This document shows positions 6,981 through 18,400 of a stretch of DNA of 64,000 nt, piece by piece. A program made the translations under genes and the position numbers. The DNA comes from Vibrio renipiscarius (lineage in GTDB: Bacteria > Pseudomonadota > Gammaproteobacteria > Enterobacterales > Vibrionaceae). The stretch is taken from the NCBI RefSeq assembly GCF_000827885.1, contig NZ_JTKH01000003.1, positions 1-64,000 of the forward strand. The letters are read 5' to 3'. The notes below the pieces were generated by a model, which ran no database searches, was not told the origin of the DNA, and saw only the letters and a program-made list of their open reading frames with translations. How positions within the stretch are numbered: the first letter of the stretch is position 1; each line of letters starts with the position of its first letter.

Positions 6981-7020
6981 TATAAAAAAAGCACAGGTTC
7001 AAATTTGTGAACCTGTGCTC
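6981..7020 (-). terminator. Terminator of the rlmL-uup-DUF3466 operon
   Basis: AGCACAGGTTCA (6990-7001) and TGAACCTGTGCT (7008-7019) form a perfect 12-bp stem; on the reverse strand it is followed by seven T residues. Confidence 0.9.
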
Positions 7021-7039
7021 TCATTTACAATTTCGTTAG

Positions 7040-8602
7040 TTATTTTCTTCTGAAACCCAACAGAGCTAACAGACCCAGAGCAAACCAACCTAGTGAACCA
7101 CCTTCGCGTTCAACTTTAGAGCTTTCTGTTGCTCGAGGTTGAATATCACTCGCTACGCTTCCTTCAATAGGAACAAGCTTAACAGCGACAATTTTTTCTG
7201 CTCCTGGTGTTCCGCCATCACAAAGCGCATTACTCGCTTCACTATCGTAGCCATTAGCACAATATAAAGCGGTACCCGAAATAACGCTAGCGTCATTGAT
7301 ATCCGTCGCATCTATAACGCGGAAACGGTTATTCTCCGTATCTCCCGCCGTGAGATCATCTAAGTAATAGGCGCTATTTTTAAATGGTGCCAATGACTCG
7401 CTCTTATCTCCAATAACGGTAATGAATGCACGTTTAGATCTTGGCACACCGTCACTTTCACGGTGGCGCTGAAAATCGACCTGACCTACAACTTCGTTGT
7501 TATTGTTGATAGCGCCAGCTTTGCCGTTTGCATTACTGAAGAAAATATCACCACTAAAACTATTGCCCGTTAATGACGATGCCGTTATGTCAGAAACGTA
7601 AAAAAGAATATTAGCGTATACTCCATCTGGATTTTGGCGGTTCTTAGCGGTGCCAATCGCGATATTGTTTTCGTTTACTGAAGTCAATACAGAATTGAGA
7701 TAAACATCATCATCACTATAAGTATTCACAAATTTAGTGGCTATATTTGTGAGATCTGTGAGGTTAAACACCGCAGCTAAAGGAACCTCGTCTGAAGTCG
7801 AGTTATAACCAACCGCATAACGACCATCTGGTGTAATCGCACGTGCACTGCCTTGCGGCATTGACTCTTTATCTTCTCTACCTTCAGTAGGGATAGCTGT
7901 AAGGACGCTGCCATTCCATATTGCGGCTTGTGACTTGAAATATCTCTCTGGTGAATAACTCGACGGTTGAGATACGCTGCCAACAGTAATCGCCCCTGCT
8001 TTTTCCCATGCTTTACTTTGCGTAAAGGCTGTCCCCGCTATATCTAAAGGGGTATCAGAAAATGCGATGGTGCGCTTAGACAAACTGCCGCCATAATATG
8101 TACCAATTTGAGGCGTAACACTATTGATAACGACGTTATCTTGCCCTGATTCGATTTTAGTGCTTTCAACATAAGCAGTTACATTTTCAACGTCACCGTT
8201 AACCTCATTAATGTAACCATTGGTATACTCACGTAACACCCAATTATCACATTCGGCGTCAACATAACCTAGAAAACTACTGCAGTAACGTTCGAAACCA
8301 TCGATGTCATCTTCTAATAATTCATAACCAAACTCATAGAAAAATGGCGCTTCATCACGATAACTAAAACCTTGCGCAAAGCGTTGCTCTTCGATGCCCA
8401 TCTTATGGGCGGAGCTTTGAGTCAATTGGCAATCCGTTCCAGCCCAGCAATTATCATTTGACGTTTCCATTGCGACGCCAAATGTTTGCGAGCTAGAGGC
8501 TACCGGCTCATAAGAATAAACCTTATAAACTGCCGCTTGTGCCCCGAAGGATGCCGCGATAGTCGCGGCAACTGCTGATAATTTAAATACGTTACTTCTC
8601 AT
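7040..8602 (-). CDS. DUF3466 family exported protein with GlyGly-CTERM anchor
   Basis: A 520-residue protein with a signal peptide (cleavage near FGAQA-AVYK) and the C-terminal sorting signal GGSLGWFALGLLALLGFRRK: a GlyGly motif, one hydrophobic segment and a basic end. This is the GlyGly-CTERM tag, cleaved by rhombosortase and typically used for type II-secreted surface proteins of Vibrio and Shewanella. The body contains repeated motifs of the type TPDGRYAVGYN and NNEVVGQVDF, as in HAF/DUF3466 proteins that probably form a beta-propeller. Function unknown. It starts 7 bp after the uup stop, so it is the last gene of that operon. Confidence 0.8.
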   Translation of the reverse strand: MRSNVFKLSAVAATIAASFGAQAAVYKVYSYEPVASSSQTFGVAMETSNDNCWAGTDCQLTQSSAHKMGIEEQRFAQGFSYRDEAPFFYEFGYELLEDDIDGFERYCSSFLGYVDAECDNWVLREYTNGYINEVNGDVENVTAYVESTKIESGQDNVVINSVTPQIGTYYGGSLSKRTIAFSDTPLDIAGTAFTQSKAWEKAGAITVGSVSQPSSYSPERYFKSQAAIWNGSVLTAIPTEGREDKESMPQGSARAITPDGRYAVGYNSTSDEVPLAAVFNLTDLTNIATKFVNTYSDDDVYLNSVLTSVNENNIAIGTAKNRQNPDGVYANILFYVSDITASSLTGNSFSGDIFFSNANGKAGAINNNNEVVGQVDFQRHRESDGVPRSKRAFITVIGDKSESLAPFKNSAYYLDDLTAGDTENNRFRVIDATDINDASVISGTALYCANGYDSEASNALCDGGTPGAEKIVAVKLVPIEGSVASDIQPRATESSKVEREGGSLGWFALGLLALLGFRRK

Positions 8603-8609
8603 TTAAACC

Positions 8610-10526
8610 TTAACTTTCCTGTTGCATCGCTTCGAGCTCTTCCCATCGCTCGAAGGCGATTTCAAGCTCCTGCTCTAAAGCAGTTAGCTTATCTAAAATG
8701 GTTTGAGTTTGCTCAACGGGTTGTGCGAAGAAATCAGCACTGTTCACCGTCTGTTGCATTACCTCAATCTCTTCTTCCAACTGCTCAAGTTTTAATGGCA
8801 GAGTTTCAAGTTCGCGCTGTAGTTTATAGGATAACTTCTTAGGCTTAGCCGTTACAGGCGCGGATTTGAGACTTGCCTCAACTACTGGCTTCGCTTTTGC
8901 TGGTTTTTCAGGCGCACGAGATTTTAAAACTTGTGAACGTTGTTGCTGAGCATCATGGTAGCCACCAACAAATTCCTCAATTTTACCGTTACCTTCAAAA
9001 ATCCAGCTGCTCATTACTGTGTTATCCACGAACTGACGATCGTGGCTCACTAACAATAATGTACCCTGATAGTTGGCAAGTAAATCTTCTAAAAGTTCCA
9101 ACGTTTCGATATCCAAATCGTTGGTTGGTTCATCGAGGATCAGCAAGTTGTTAGGTTTTAGGAAAATACGAGCCAATAATAGACGGTTTTTCTCACCACC
9201 TGACAACGCTTTCACTGGCGTACGAGCACGGTGCGGTGCGAACAAGAAGTCTTGTAAGTAGCTTAATGCGTGACGAGGTTTACCATTGACGGTCACTTCC
9301 TGCTTGCCATCAGCCAGGTTGTCGATCACGGATTTTTCAGGATCAAGAATCTCGCGGTATTGGTCGAAGTAAGCGACTTCCAATTTAGTACCGCAATGTA
9401 AACGACCAGAGTTAACTTCAAGATTACCCAGCAGAAGATTTAACAACGTACTCTTACCGCAACCGTTAGCACCGATAAGGGCAATACGATCGCCGCGCAT
9501 AATATTGAAAGAGAAATCAGAAACGATTGTCTTCCCTTCAATTGAGTAATTAATATTTTCAGCTTCGAAAACGATCTTGCCTGAACGGCTCGCGTCATCA
9601 ATTTGAATGTTTGCTTTGCCCTGTACTTCACGGCGGTCTGAGCGCTCTTCACGTAAGGCTTTTAACGCACGAACACGACCTTCATTACGGGTACGACGCG
9701 CTTTGATACCTTGGCGAATCCACACTTCTTCTTGAGCAAGTTTCTTATCAAACTCAGCATTTTGCATTTCTTGAACGCGAAGCATCTCTTCTTTATCAAC
9801 AAGGTACTGTTCATAGTTACCAGGGAATGAAGAAAGCTGACCACGGTCTAGATCGATTATGCGTGTCGCCATCGACTTGATGAATGCACGGTCGTGCGAG
9901 ATGAAAATAATCGAACCGCGGAAATCTTTAAGGAAGTTTTCAAGCCACTCAATGGTCGTAACATCCAAGTGGTTCGTTGGTTCGTCGAGTAGCAATACAT
10001 CTGGATCACGAACAAGCGCGCGAGCAAGTGCTGCTTTACGCTGCCAACCACCGGATAAATCGGTCAGTTTCGTGTGTGCATCAAGCTTAAGAGACTCCAA
10101 CACGTTATTAATACGATCTTCAAAACGCCACGCATTCAAATGGTCCAATTTTTCTTGGACACGAGAAAGCTTGTTGATGTTCTTTTCACTTGGATCGATA
10201 CCAATCAAATCCAAAATGTCGTGGTACTCTTTTAAATACCCACCCACTTCAGCCAATCCGCCAGACACATAGTCAAATACGGTGCCTTCTTCATTGCGCG
10301 GTGGATCTTGTTCTAAGCGAGAAACAACCACATCTTGCGTAATGGTGAGCTTACCGTCATCCATCAATACATCACCGGCAATCACCTTCATTAGGGTGGA
10401 TTTACCAGCGCCATTTCGACCCACAAGACACACTCGCTCATTTTCTTGTAGGGCAAAATCTGTTTTGTCGAGTAATGGGTGGTCGCCAAATGCTAGCGAA
10501 CCATTATTAATTGTAAGTAATGCCAT
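8610..10526 (-). CDS. uup: ABC-F ATPase Uup
   Basis: A soluble 638-residue protein with two ABC domains: Walker A GRNGAGKS (about residue 36) and GANGCGKS, signature LSGGWQRKAALARAL and LSGGEKNRLLLARI, each followed by a LDEPTN Walker B. No membrane segments are present. The linker and the Lys/Pro-rich tail ending in a coiled coil (about residues 560-636) are diagnostic of Uup within the ABC-F family. Uup acts on ribosomes and also limits precise excision of transposons and tandem-repeat deletion in E. coli. It overlaps the upstream glutaredoxin-like gene by 20 bp and is followed by the DUF3466 gene. Confidence 0.95.
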   Translation of the reverse strand: MALLTINNGSLAFGDHPLLDKTDFALQENERVCLVGRNGAGKSTLMKVIAGDVLMDDGKLTITQDVVVSRLEQDPPRNEEGTVFDYVSGGLAEVGGYLKEYHDILDLIGIDPSEKNINKLSRVQEKLDHLNAWRFEDRINNVLESLKLDAHTKLTDLSGGWQRKAALARALVRDPDVLLLDEPTNHLDVTTIEWLENFLKDFRGSIIFISHDRAFIKSMATRIIDLDRGQLSSFPGNYEQYLVDKEEMLRVQEMQNAEFDKKLAQEEVWIRQGIKARRTRNEGRVRALKALREERSDRREVQGKANIQIDDASRSGKIVFEAENINYSIEGKTIVSDFSFNIMRGDRIALIGANGCGKSTLLNLLLGNLEVNSGRLHCGTKLEVAYFDQYREILDPEKSVIDNLADGKQEVTVNGKPRHALSYLQDFLFAPHRARTPVKALSGGEKNRLLLARIFLKPNNLLILDEPTNDLDIETLELLEDLLANYQGTLLLVSHDRQFVDNTVMSSWIFEGNGKIEEFVGGYHDAQQQRSQVLKSRAPEKPAKAKPVVEASLKSAPVTAKPKKLSYKLQRELETLPLKLEQLEEEIEVMQQTVNSADFFAQPVEQTQTILDKLTALEQELEIAFERWEELEAMQQES

Positions 10527-10740
10527 TGTTGTCTAACCAAATCTGTAATTGTGGTAAATCGAAAGGCCAATTGAGTTCATTGCCTTGATAATTGAGGACG
10601 GGAATAGTGACCCCGTAACGTGAGAATAGCTCATCGTCGAATGCGATATCAACCACAGCAACCTCGACCTGAAGTTGCTGTGTTAACGCAAATGCCATCT
10701 CGCAGAGATGGCATCCTTCTGTACTATAAAGCGTAATCAA
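10507..10740 (-). CDS. Glutaredoxin-like protein (DUF836/thioredoxin fold)
   Basis: A 77-residue protein starting MITLYSTEGCHLCEMAFAL: a thioredoxin-fold strand followed by a CHLC redox motif, and the cis-proline segment GVTIPVLNYQGNEL. This is the pattern of the small glutaredoxin-like DUF836 family. It lies between rlmL (18 bp upstream) and uup (20-bp overlap), so it is translated as part of that operon. Partner and substrate are unknown. Confidence 0.85.
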   Translation of the reverse strand: MITLYSTEGCHLCEMAFALTQQLQVEVAVVDIAFDDELFSRYGVTIPVLNYQGNELNWPFDLPQLQIWLDNNGITYN

Positions 10741-10758
10741 TCCCTTGCCCTTATAGTG

Positions 10759-12885
10759 TTAAGCGTTTTTGTGCGTCACAAGCCAGCAGTTGTGGATGTG
10801 TTTATTACGAGAGAAATCTAAAGGCAACGTTTGCGATGAGATGTTCTTCGCTTCTAGGCCTAGCTCTTCAAGTTGTTCAAGATCCATTTTGAACTGACGC
10901 TTGTTGTTTGAGAATACGATCGTACCTTGAGCTTTTAGTAAGCGCTTAAGGTTTTTCATCAACTGAATGTGATCACGTTGAACATCAAACGATTGTTCCA
11001 TACGTTTTGAGTTAGAAAACGTTGGTGGATCGATGAAGATAAGATCATAACTTGTCGTCGCTTTCTCTAACCACTGTAGACAGTCTGCTTGAACATATTG
11101 ATGCTGACGACCGCCTTGGCCATTCAGCTGCATGTTCTCTTTCGCCCACTCTAAATAAGTGTTCGACATATCAACCGTTGTGGTTGAGCGAGCGCCACCG
11201 TTTGCTGCATGAACCGTCGCTGAGCCAGTGTAAGCAAATAGGTTTAGGAAATCTTTACCTGCCGCCATTTCGCCTAGACGTCGACGAGTCAGCTTGTGAT
11301 CCAAGAACAAACCGGTATCTAGGTAATCATGCAAGTTAACAATCAGCTTCGCACCATACTCGTTAACTTCAAGTTTTTCAGACTGCTGAGACAGTTTCTG
11401 GTATTGCGAGCGGCCTTTTTGCTTCTCACGTGTTTTCAATACCACTTTGTTCGCGTTGGTACCGGTCACTTGGATTGATGCACGAATGATATCCGTCAGG
11501 CGACGTTTCGCTTTTTCTTCAGGCACGTCTTTCGGTGCTGCGTACTCTTGAATAACCAACTGATCAAGATAAACATCAATCGCTACGTTGTATTCCGGCA
11601 AATCGGCGTCGTAGATTCGGTAGCAATCTAATTTTTCTTTGCGAGCCCATTTAGCAATCTTGCTGATGTTCTTCTTAAGGCGGTTTGCAAAATCAGGTGC
11701 AATGACCGTCTCAGTGACATTGTCACTTCCCGCTTCCACCACACGCGCTGAGATCTGATAGTTCTTCTGGTGACACGGTAACGCACCATTATTCAGTTTG
11801 AACTGTTTATCTGCACGCATACGCAAACAGCTCAGCAACTCATCTGAACCAGAGAAGATTGACGCTTGGCATCCACCAAATTCAGATTTAAGTTGCGCAC
11901 CAAACGCAGTGTAAAGCGCGATAAGACCAGGATGCGTGCCTAAACGCTCACCGTATGGAGGGTTACAGACGATAACGCCTTCACCAAACTCTTGTGGCTT
12001 TTTAAGCAACGCTGCATCGCCTAATTCAAAATTGATTAGGTCTGCAACACCCGCACGACGCGCGTTGTCACGAGCCGTTTTCAATACGCGTTCATCGTTA
12101 TCGAAACCGAAGAATTTAGTGTCAATTTTGTTGACGCCACGGCGAGCTTGTACACTGGCTTCAGATTTGATTTCAATCCAAGTGTCCGCATTGAAGTCTT
12201 CTAATGACTCAAAACCCCATGTTTTACGGTTCACACCAGGCGCCATGTTCGCTGCCATCATCGCAGCTTCAATCACAAGCGTACCTGAACCACACATTGG
12301 GTCTAGGAAGTTTTTGCTTGCATCCCAGCCACTACGCAGAATAACCGCGGCAGCCAGTGTTTCACGCAATGGTGCGCGACCTGCTTCTTCACGGTAACCA
12401 CGTTGATGTAGACCGCGACCAACCATATCGATACCAAGAATCGCTTTATCTTTATGAAGACGTACGTGAATACGAAGATCAGCAAAATCTTTACTGATCG
12501 ACGGTCTTGGAAGGCTCTTCTTAGTAAAGCAATCCACTATCGCATCTTTTACTTTCATTGCGCCATATTGGCTGTTGCGGATTTCATTGTTGGTACCGTT
12601 GAAATCAACAACCAATTTTTTGGAGCTATGGAAATGGTTTACCCAGTTCACAGCAGACGCTGCTAGGTACAAATCCATGTCATCCTGACAGGTAAATTCA
12701 GACAAAATACGGACAAAACGAGATGCAAGGCGACTCCACAAGCAACAACGGTAAATCTGTTCGTTGGTTGCTTTGAATCTCACCCCAGCCTGCACTGGTT
12801 TTGCATTGGTTATGCCTAGTTTTGTTAGTTCTTCTACCAACAGGTTCTCTAACCCGTTTGAAGTTACCGCAAGATATTGATGCAT
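10759..12885 (-). CDS. rlmL: 23S rRNA m2G2445/m7G2069 methyltransferase RlmKL
   Basis: A 708-residue two-domain enzyme (E. coli 702). The N-terminal half has a THUMP RNA-binding domain and a methyltransferase with [15 protein letters not shown] and the N6/N2-type NPPYGERLG motif (RlmL, m2G2445). The C-terminal half has a second Rossmann methyltransferase with [11 protein letters not shown] and [13 protein letters not shown] (RlmK, m7G2069). Both modify the 50S peptidyl-transferase region during assembly. It heads the operon rlmL-grx-uup-DUF3466. An exact matS site is embedded in its coding sequence at 11714. Confidence 0.96.
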   Translation of the reverse strand: MHQYLAVTSNGLENLLVEELTKLGITNAKPVQAGVRFKATNEQIYRCCLWSRLASRFVRILSEFTCQDDMDLYLAASAVNWVNHFHSSKKLVVDFNGTNNEIRNSQYGAMKVKDAIVDCFTKKSLPRPSISKDFADLRIHVRLHKDKAILGIDMVGRGLHQRGYREEAGRAPLRETLAAAVILRSGWDASKNFLDPMCGSGTLVIEAAMMAANMAPGVNRKTWGFESLEDFNADTWIEIKSEASVQARRGVNKIDTKFFGFDNDERVLKTARDNARRAGVADLINFELGDAALLKKPQEFGEGVIVCNPPYGERLGTHPGLIALYTAFGAQLKSEFGGCQASIFSGSDELLSCLRMRADKQFKLNNGALPCHQKNYQISARVVEAGSDNVTETVIAPDFANRLKKNISKIAKWARKEKLDCYRIYDADLPEYNVAIDVYLDQLVIQEYAAPKDVPEEKAKRRLTDIIRASIQVTGTNANKVVLKTREKQKGRSQYQKLSQQSEKLEVNEYGAKLIVNLHDYLDTGLFLDHKLTRRRLGEMAAGKDFLNLFAYTGSATVHAANGGARSTTTVDMSNTYLEWAKENMQLNGQGGRQHQYVQADCLQWLEKATTSYDLIFIDPPTFSNSKRMEQSFDVQRDHIQLMKNLKRLLKAQGTIVFSNNKRQFKMDLEQLEELGLEAKNISSQTLPLDFSRNKHIHNCWLVTHKNA
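11714..11726. promoter_or_regulatory. matS site (exact, inside rlmL)
   Basis: GTGACATTGTCAC fits GTGACRNYGTCAC exactly. It lies within the rlmL coding region. Confidence 0.85.
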
Positions 12886-13658
12886 AGTGTTCTATTGTTT
12901 GTTTGAAATGACCTCGCATTATACCCGACACAACGCACATTTCGTTAATTGATTCGCATTTTTCTCACTCAAAATCCCCTATACGCTCATCAATCCACCA
13001 GCAAAACCATCATCCGTGCATTTCCGGCTCGTCTCCACTCAATCTTCCAAAGCCCATAAGACAAAATCACACAAGAATGACGCTTAAAACCGAAGTGAAT
13101 ACTCATTCACCACTAAATTGGTCTACACCAGTGCCTTTATTTAGCTGTAATTTAGCAACCAAAAGGGCTTAATTGGGGAATTTAAATGATTATGGATTCA
13201 TATGTGTGGGATAAACATTGAGCAAAAGGCGTGTGTTTTGTTAATTTTTGGGAGTGTTATCACGGTCGTTATAATGAGCCCCCCTCCTTTTCATTGGGTT
13301 AGTCAATGCTATTTATGCCGGTCGATGGCAAAGAAAAGGCATAAAAATTCGACACGGCTATACCCAATGAGATATGTCCGAAGAAATATAACCGATAAAA
13401 TCAAGTAAATGCATGGCCTAACGAATAGCTGAAAAGGCCAAATCTCGTTAAGAGACTGCCCTGTCTAATACCAATGAGTGGTGTTGTAACCGTAAAGCGA
13501 GGCGATAGAAAAGCGTGACACTGAAATGGTGTTTTATTGGGGGCTTAATAAAGGGGTAAATGATGCGACGAGCAATATCGATATGTTATCGCAGCGCTAA
13601 GCATCTGTAGGAATGAGAGAGGTTCAAGACTGAGGCGATTTAGAGTTAGCCGCCTAGC
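12886..13658. other. 773-bp intergenic region between rlmL and zapC
   Basis: No supported gene is present; a 68-codon frame at 13202-13408 lacks a ribosome-binding site and recognisable content. A promoter-like pair, TTGGGA (13248-13253) and TATAAT (13270-13275) with 16-bp spacing, points rightward into about 370 bp with no frame, which could be a small-RNA locus. I saw no convincing terminator to define its end. Confidence 0.35.
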
Positions 13659-14207
13659 TTAGCCCACCAGCCTCATTGGTTGAATGAGTGCCTGGTTAGA
13701 CATAATTTGCATACGGTCGTGCATGACTTTAATGGCTTCGCCGTATTGAATGGATTTTGACCCATTCAAATTAAACTCGTTCAAATTAATTGACGCACAA
13801 AGGCTGGCACACGGCCCTGCTTCTAAAACAATAAACACGCCGTCACCGTAGCTATTTTCTAATCGAACAAAGTCCCCTTCTTCTGGAACGCATGAACCAT
13901 CAGATAAGCAATCGAAGAACCAACTTTTCGGTTGAACCGGTTTATGGAAACGCTTAGCCGCTACGCAGTAAAGTGCAAGTTGGGCTTGTCTCGGTTCAGA
14001 TAGGTCAAGATGAGCAATTTGCTCTTTATACGTTTGGTAGGCCGATGCATCATCAACAGAAAACTCGTTGACCCCAATCGCGCACTCGACCATGAGTTTA
14101 CGAGAAAGGTTTGTTTTAAATACCATGTCGTTACCCAGATCAAGCATCAAGTGCTGATCCGTATCGTCATAGTACCAAGTCCATTTGTCGCTAGGTTTGA
14201 GCATCAT
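13659..14207 (-). CDS. zapC: Cell division protein ZapC
   Basis: The 182-residue protein follows E. coli ZapC (YcbW) in pattern: KPSDKWTWYYDDTDQHLMLDL at the start, the VDDA block, PKSWFF in the middle, and QYGEAIKVMHDRM near the end. ZapC binds FtsZ and promotes bundling of its protofilaments at the division ring. Its place next to pyrD matches E. coli. Tandem ATGs at 14207 and 14204 are both possible starts; alignment slightly favours the second. A strong terminator separates it from pyrD. Confidence 0.9.
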   Translation of the reverse strand: MMLKPSDKWTWYYDDTDQHLMLDLGNDMVFKTNLSRKLMVECAIGVNEFSVDDASAYQTYKEQIAHLDLSEPRQAQLALYCVAAKRFHKPVQPKSWFFDCLSDGSCVPEEGDFVRLENSYGDGVFIVLEAGPCASLCASINLNEFNLNGSKSIQYGEAIKVMHDRMQIMSNQALIQPMRLVG

Positions 14208-14283
14208 TCCAATCTCTATGTATGGGTTAATATAGGCAAAACGCTTAATTACCTTCCTACATTTAACAAAAGTGTATGCTGAG

Positions 14284-14326
14284 AGAGGAAAAAAAAAAGA
14301 GGAAATGAGCTTTCACTTCCTCTTTG
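14284..14326 (-). terminator. pyrD terminator
   Basis: AAAGAGGAAATG (14296-14307) and CACTTCCTCTTT (14314-14325) form a 12-bp stem with one mismatch; on the reverse strand it is followed by more than ten T residues. Confidence 0.9.
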
Positions 14327-14355
14327 ATAGAGTTTATGCAATTCAATAATTTAGT

Positions 14356-14368
14356 GTGACGCCGTCAC
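14356..14368. promoter_or_regulatory. matS site (exact, between pyrD and its terminator)
   Basis: GTGACGCCGTCAC fits GTGACRNYGTCAC exactly and lies a few bases after the pyrD stop codon. Confidence 0.85.
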
Positions 14369-14373
14369 CAAAG

Positions 14374-15384
14374 CTAGATGTTTTTTACGATCTCTTTAAC
14401 AAGGCCTGGGCCATGATAAATAAAGCCCGTATAAACCTGCACTAACTTTGCACCCGCCATCATTTTTTCTTTCGCTGAAACATAAGAGTCGATACCACCT
14501 ACTCCGATGATTGGGAGTTTATCACCCAACTCTTCATGGAGACGACGAACGACTTCTGTGCTACGCAATTGAACAGGACGACCACTTAAGCCCCCCATCT
14601 CTGTTGCGTGTTTCATGCCTTCAACGATCGAACGATCCAATGTCGTGTTCGTTGCAATCACACCATCAATATTATTCGCAATCAAAGACTGACAAATTTG
14701 AACAATTTCATCATCGCTCAGATCCGGTGCAATCTTTAATGCTATAGGAACATACTTACCGTGTTTTTCCGCAAGTTCCGATTGTTTCTCTTTTAACGAA
14801 GAAAGCAATTCATCTAATGCTTCACCGTATTGCAGAGAACGAAGTCCCGGCGTATTGGGTGAGGAAATATTCACAGCAATATAACCCGCATATTGATACA
14901 CCTTATCCATACAGATAAGGTAGTCTTCTGTGCCCTTTTCAATTGGTGTGTCTTTATTTTTACCGATATTAATGCCAAGTACGCAATTGAATTTTGCTTT
15001 CTTAACATTTTCAATCAGATTATCAACACCTAGGTTATTAAAGCCCATACGGTTAATAATACCTTCTGCATCAAGCAGACGGAAAAGACGAGGTTTATCA
15101 TTACCTGATTGTGGACGCGGAGTTACCGTGCCGACTTCAATGAAGCCAAAGCCCATTGCATCGAATGCTTCAATACATTCGCCATTCTTATCCAGACCCG
15201 CAGCAAGACCCACAGGGTTGCGAAAAGTCAGCCCCATGCATTCTACTGGTCGGTGTGGAAGTTGTTGACGATAAAAAAGATCGAGAGGAGTGCCGTTGAA
15301 ACGTTTGAAGTTTTCGATTGCAAGATCATGTGCCTTTTCGGCATCAAGTTGAAAAAAGCCAGTCCTGGCTAGACGGTAAAGCAT
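14374..15384 (-). CDS. pyrD: Dihydroorotate dehydrogenase (quinone), class 2
   Basis: A 336-residue membrane-associated flavoenzyme that oxidises dihydroorotate to orotate with ubiquinone in pyrimidine synthesis. The class 2 N-terminal amphipathic extension ([20 protein letters not shown]) precedes the barrel; [11 protein letters not shown], the active-site block [18 protein letters not shown] and IIGVGGIDS are all present. E. coli PyrD is also 336 residues. The gene lies between zapC and gdhB and has its own terminator. Confidence 0.98.
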   Translation of the reverse strand: MLYRLARTGFFQLDAEKAHDLAIENFKRFNGTPLDLFYRQQLPHRPVECMGLTFRNPVGLAAGLDKNGECIEAFDAMGFGFIEVGTVTPRPQSGNDKPRLFRLLDAEGIINRMGFNNLGVDNLIENVKKAKFNCVLGINIGKNKDTPIEKGTEDYLICMDKVYQYAGYIAVNISSPNTPGLRSLQYGEALDELLSSLKEKQSELAEKHGKYVPIALKIAPDLSDDEIVQICQSLIANNIDGVIATNTTLDRSIVEGMKHATEMGGLSGRPVQLRSTEVVRRLHEELGDKLPIIGVGGIDSYVSAKEKMMAGAKLVQVYTGFIYHGPGLVKEIVKNI

Positions 15385-15394
15385 TGTGCCTCCG

Positions 15395-15423
15395 AAAGAA
15401 AAAAGCCCCGTATAAACGGGGAC
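15395..15423 (-). terminator. gdhB terminator
   Basis: CCCCGT (15406-15411) and ACGGGG (15416-15421) form the stem; the reverse strand continues with TTTTTTCTTT. Confidence 0.8.
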
Positions 15424-15430
15424 TTATTAT

Positions 15431-18400
15431 TTACTCATTTGAGGAACAATTCAAATTTAAAAGCATTAATTCCCGCAATGCGACCGAGAATTTTGCAAAT
15501 TCATGCACTGCGCCCACTTTAAACTCGTTCAAAATGTTTTCCCAACGATGTAAAGAGATTTCATTCGACGCGATCCAATCATTGAGTGCTTGAATTTCAT
15601 CCAATCCTTGAGGGTGGCAAGCGCAACCTAAAACCTGACCGGTTAGCTGTCTTTGTTGCCAATCCAGATCTTCTCTAAATGCAGCACGAGCCAATGCTTG
15701 CCAATGATTATCAACCGCTTGTCCGTTAATTTGCTTTAAGAACCAATGCAAAGACAATCGATCCCCCAGATTGAAGTAAAGTTTCGCCGTTTGTTCAACC
15801 GTAATGCCCTTTTCACGAGACACTGTGGATATATCCAGTACTGAGTATAAACTTGTCAAACGAGCGACATAATTTGCAAGTGCAGCATCAATTCCTTGTT
15901 TAATCCAAACATTCGCTAAATCATCATGTTCTTTCACTTCATGCTCGACTAAGAGAGTATCTAAAGATGCTTTTACTTTAGCGACATCGGCTTGATACAG
16001 TTCAATAAGGGCTGTTACCGACTGTTTGGCACTGCGATTTCGGATTAACCAACGAGACAAACGACGTAGTGTTCGTCTTACCGTAAACATCATTTCATAT
16101 TGAGCAGAGGTCGATGCGGTATTGTCTAACTCCCTTAGTTGTTTCAGTACATCCCCTAGTCCAAAGATTTCTCTCGCGGCGGCATAAGCATTGGCAATAT
16201 CCACCACATGCGCTCCGGTTTCTTCTTGCAGACGAGTCACGAAATTACAGCCCATTTCGTTAACCATTTCATTAGCCAGACAAGTCGCGATGATTTCTCG
16301 TCGTAGAGGGTGGTTATTCATTGCATTTTGGTAGTGACGTCGTAACTTCGTTGGGAAGTATTGGACTAATTGCTGAGCGTGATACACATCATTGGCAATA
16401 TCTTCATGCACCAACTCTTCTTTCAATACCATTTTTCCGTAGGCAATCAGAACAGACAGCTCTGGTCGAGTAAGGGCAAAGCCCTGCTTCTCACGCTCTA
16501 ATAACGTTTCATCATCTGGAATATACTCAAGCGCACGATCCAAATGTCCCGCTTTTTCCAAAGTATGGATAAAACGTATCTGCTCTTTAACTAAAGAGAC
16601 GCCTTGATACTCAGTAACCGATATCGTCTCCGCTTGGCAGTAAGCATCATCGAGAACAATCTCACCAACTTCATCTTCCATCGATTCCAAGATCGTGTTG
16701 CGCTGTTTGATCGTCATATCGCCGCTTGCAACGAGACTGTTCAAGAAGATCTTTATATTGACTTCATTATCCGAACAATCTACACCGCCAACATTGTCCA
16801 CGAAATCGGTATTCACTCGTCCACCAGCGAGGGCAAACTCGATTCGCCCTAGTTGAGTCATGCCTAAGTTACCGCCCTCCCCAATAATTTTTGCTTGCAG
16901 ATCTCGTCCGTTCACTCGCAGCATATCATTGGCACGATCACCGACATCGGTATGTGTTTCACTGTTTGCTTTGACATACGTGCCGATCCCGCCGTTCCAT
17001 AGCAGATCCACCTTCATGGTTAAGATCATTTTAATAAGATCATTAGGGGGTAATGAGGCTTTCTTCGTTCCCAGTAGCTTTTGAATCTCAGGCGTTAAGC
17101 TGATCGATTTTGCTCGACGCAAGAAGATACCGCCTCCTTTAGAAATCAACGCCGAGTTATAATCCTCCCAGCTTGAGCGCGGCAAGTTAAATAGCCGTTC
17201 ACGCTCTTGCCAACTTGTAGCGGCATCGGGGGTTGGGTCGATAAAGATATGCATGTGGTTAAACGCGGCCACCATTTGGGTATGTTTCGATAACAGCATG
17301 CCGTTACCAAAGACATCTCCGGCCATATCCCCAATACCTATCGCAGTAAAGTCTGTTGATTGGCAATCTATGCCCATTTCACGAAAATGTCGCTTAACGG
17401 ATTCCCATCCGCCCTTAGCGGTAATCCCCATGGCTTTATGGTCATAACCATTAGAACCACCTGACGCAAACGCATCCCCTAACCAGAAGTTATACTCTTC
17501 GGATACAGAATTCGCTAAATCGGAGAATGTCGCCGTCCCTTTATCGGCAGCCACAACTAAATACGGATCATCTTCATCGTGTCGCACAACGTGAGGTGGC
17601 GGAATCACTTCGCCTTCAATAATGTTATCAGAGACATCGAGTAGCGCTCGAATGAAACGTTTATAGCAACGCTGCCCTTCGGCAAAGATTTCATCACGTG
17701 ACGTTAAGCTCGGTTGACGTTTACAAACAAAACCGCCTTTTGCGCCGACGGGCACAATCACAGTGTTCTTAACTTGCTGTGCTTTCACTAAGCCCAATAT
17801 TTCCGTACGAAAATCTTCTTGTCGATCCGACCAACGTAAACCACCACGAGCGACTTTGCCGCCACGTAGGTGCACGCCTTCAATATCAGGGGCATAGACG
17901 AAGATTTCATAAACCGGGACGGGTTGTGGGATCTCTGGAATCTCGCGCGGTTTCAGTTTGAGAGCCAGCCATGGCTTAGGCTGTTTATTCTCATCAAGCT
18001 GATAATAGTTCGTTCGTAGGGTTGCCGAAATCATCTCCATATAACGGCGAATAATACGATCATCATCCAAGCTCTCAACGGCATCGAGCTTCTTCATGAT
18101 CTTATCTCTAATGTCAGCTTGTCCTTTCTCCCTATTTTTCGCTTTCGGATCAAAACGTTTTACGAATAATTTAACGAGTTCACTGGCAAGATCGGGATGG
18201 TGAGTTAAGGTATCTTCTATATATTGCTGGCTAAAAGGAAAGCCGACTTGACGCATGTAACGAGCGTAAGCGCGCAGAATTGAAATTTCACGTCCCGTTA
18301 GCGATGCGCCTAAGACCAAATGGTTAAAACCATCGCTTTCTAAGTTACCATGCCATACGGCCGAGAATGCTTGTTGGAAACGATCTCGAGCCTCACTAAG

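Noticed and set aside
13202-13408. 68-codon forward frame between rlmL and zapC
   Set aside because: No ribosome-binding site, unusual composition and no family resemblance.
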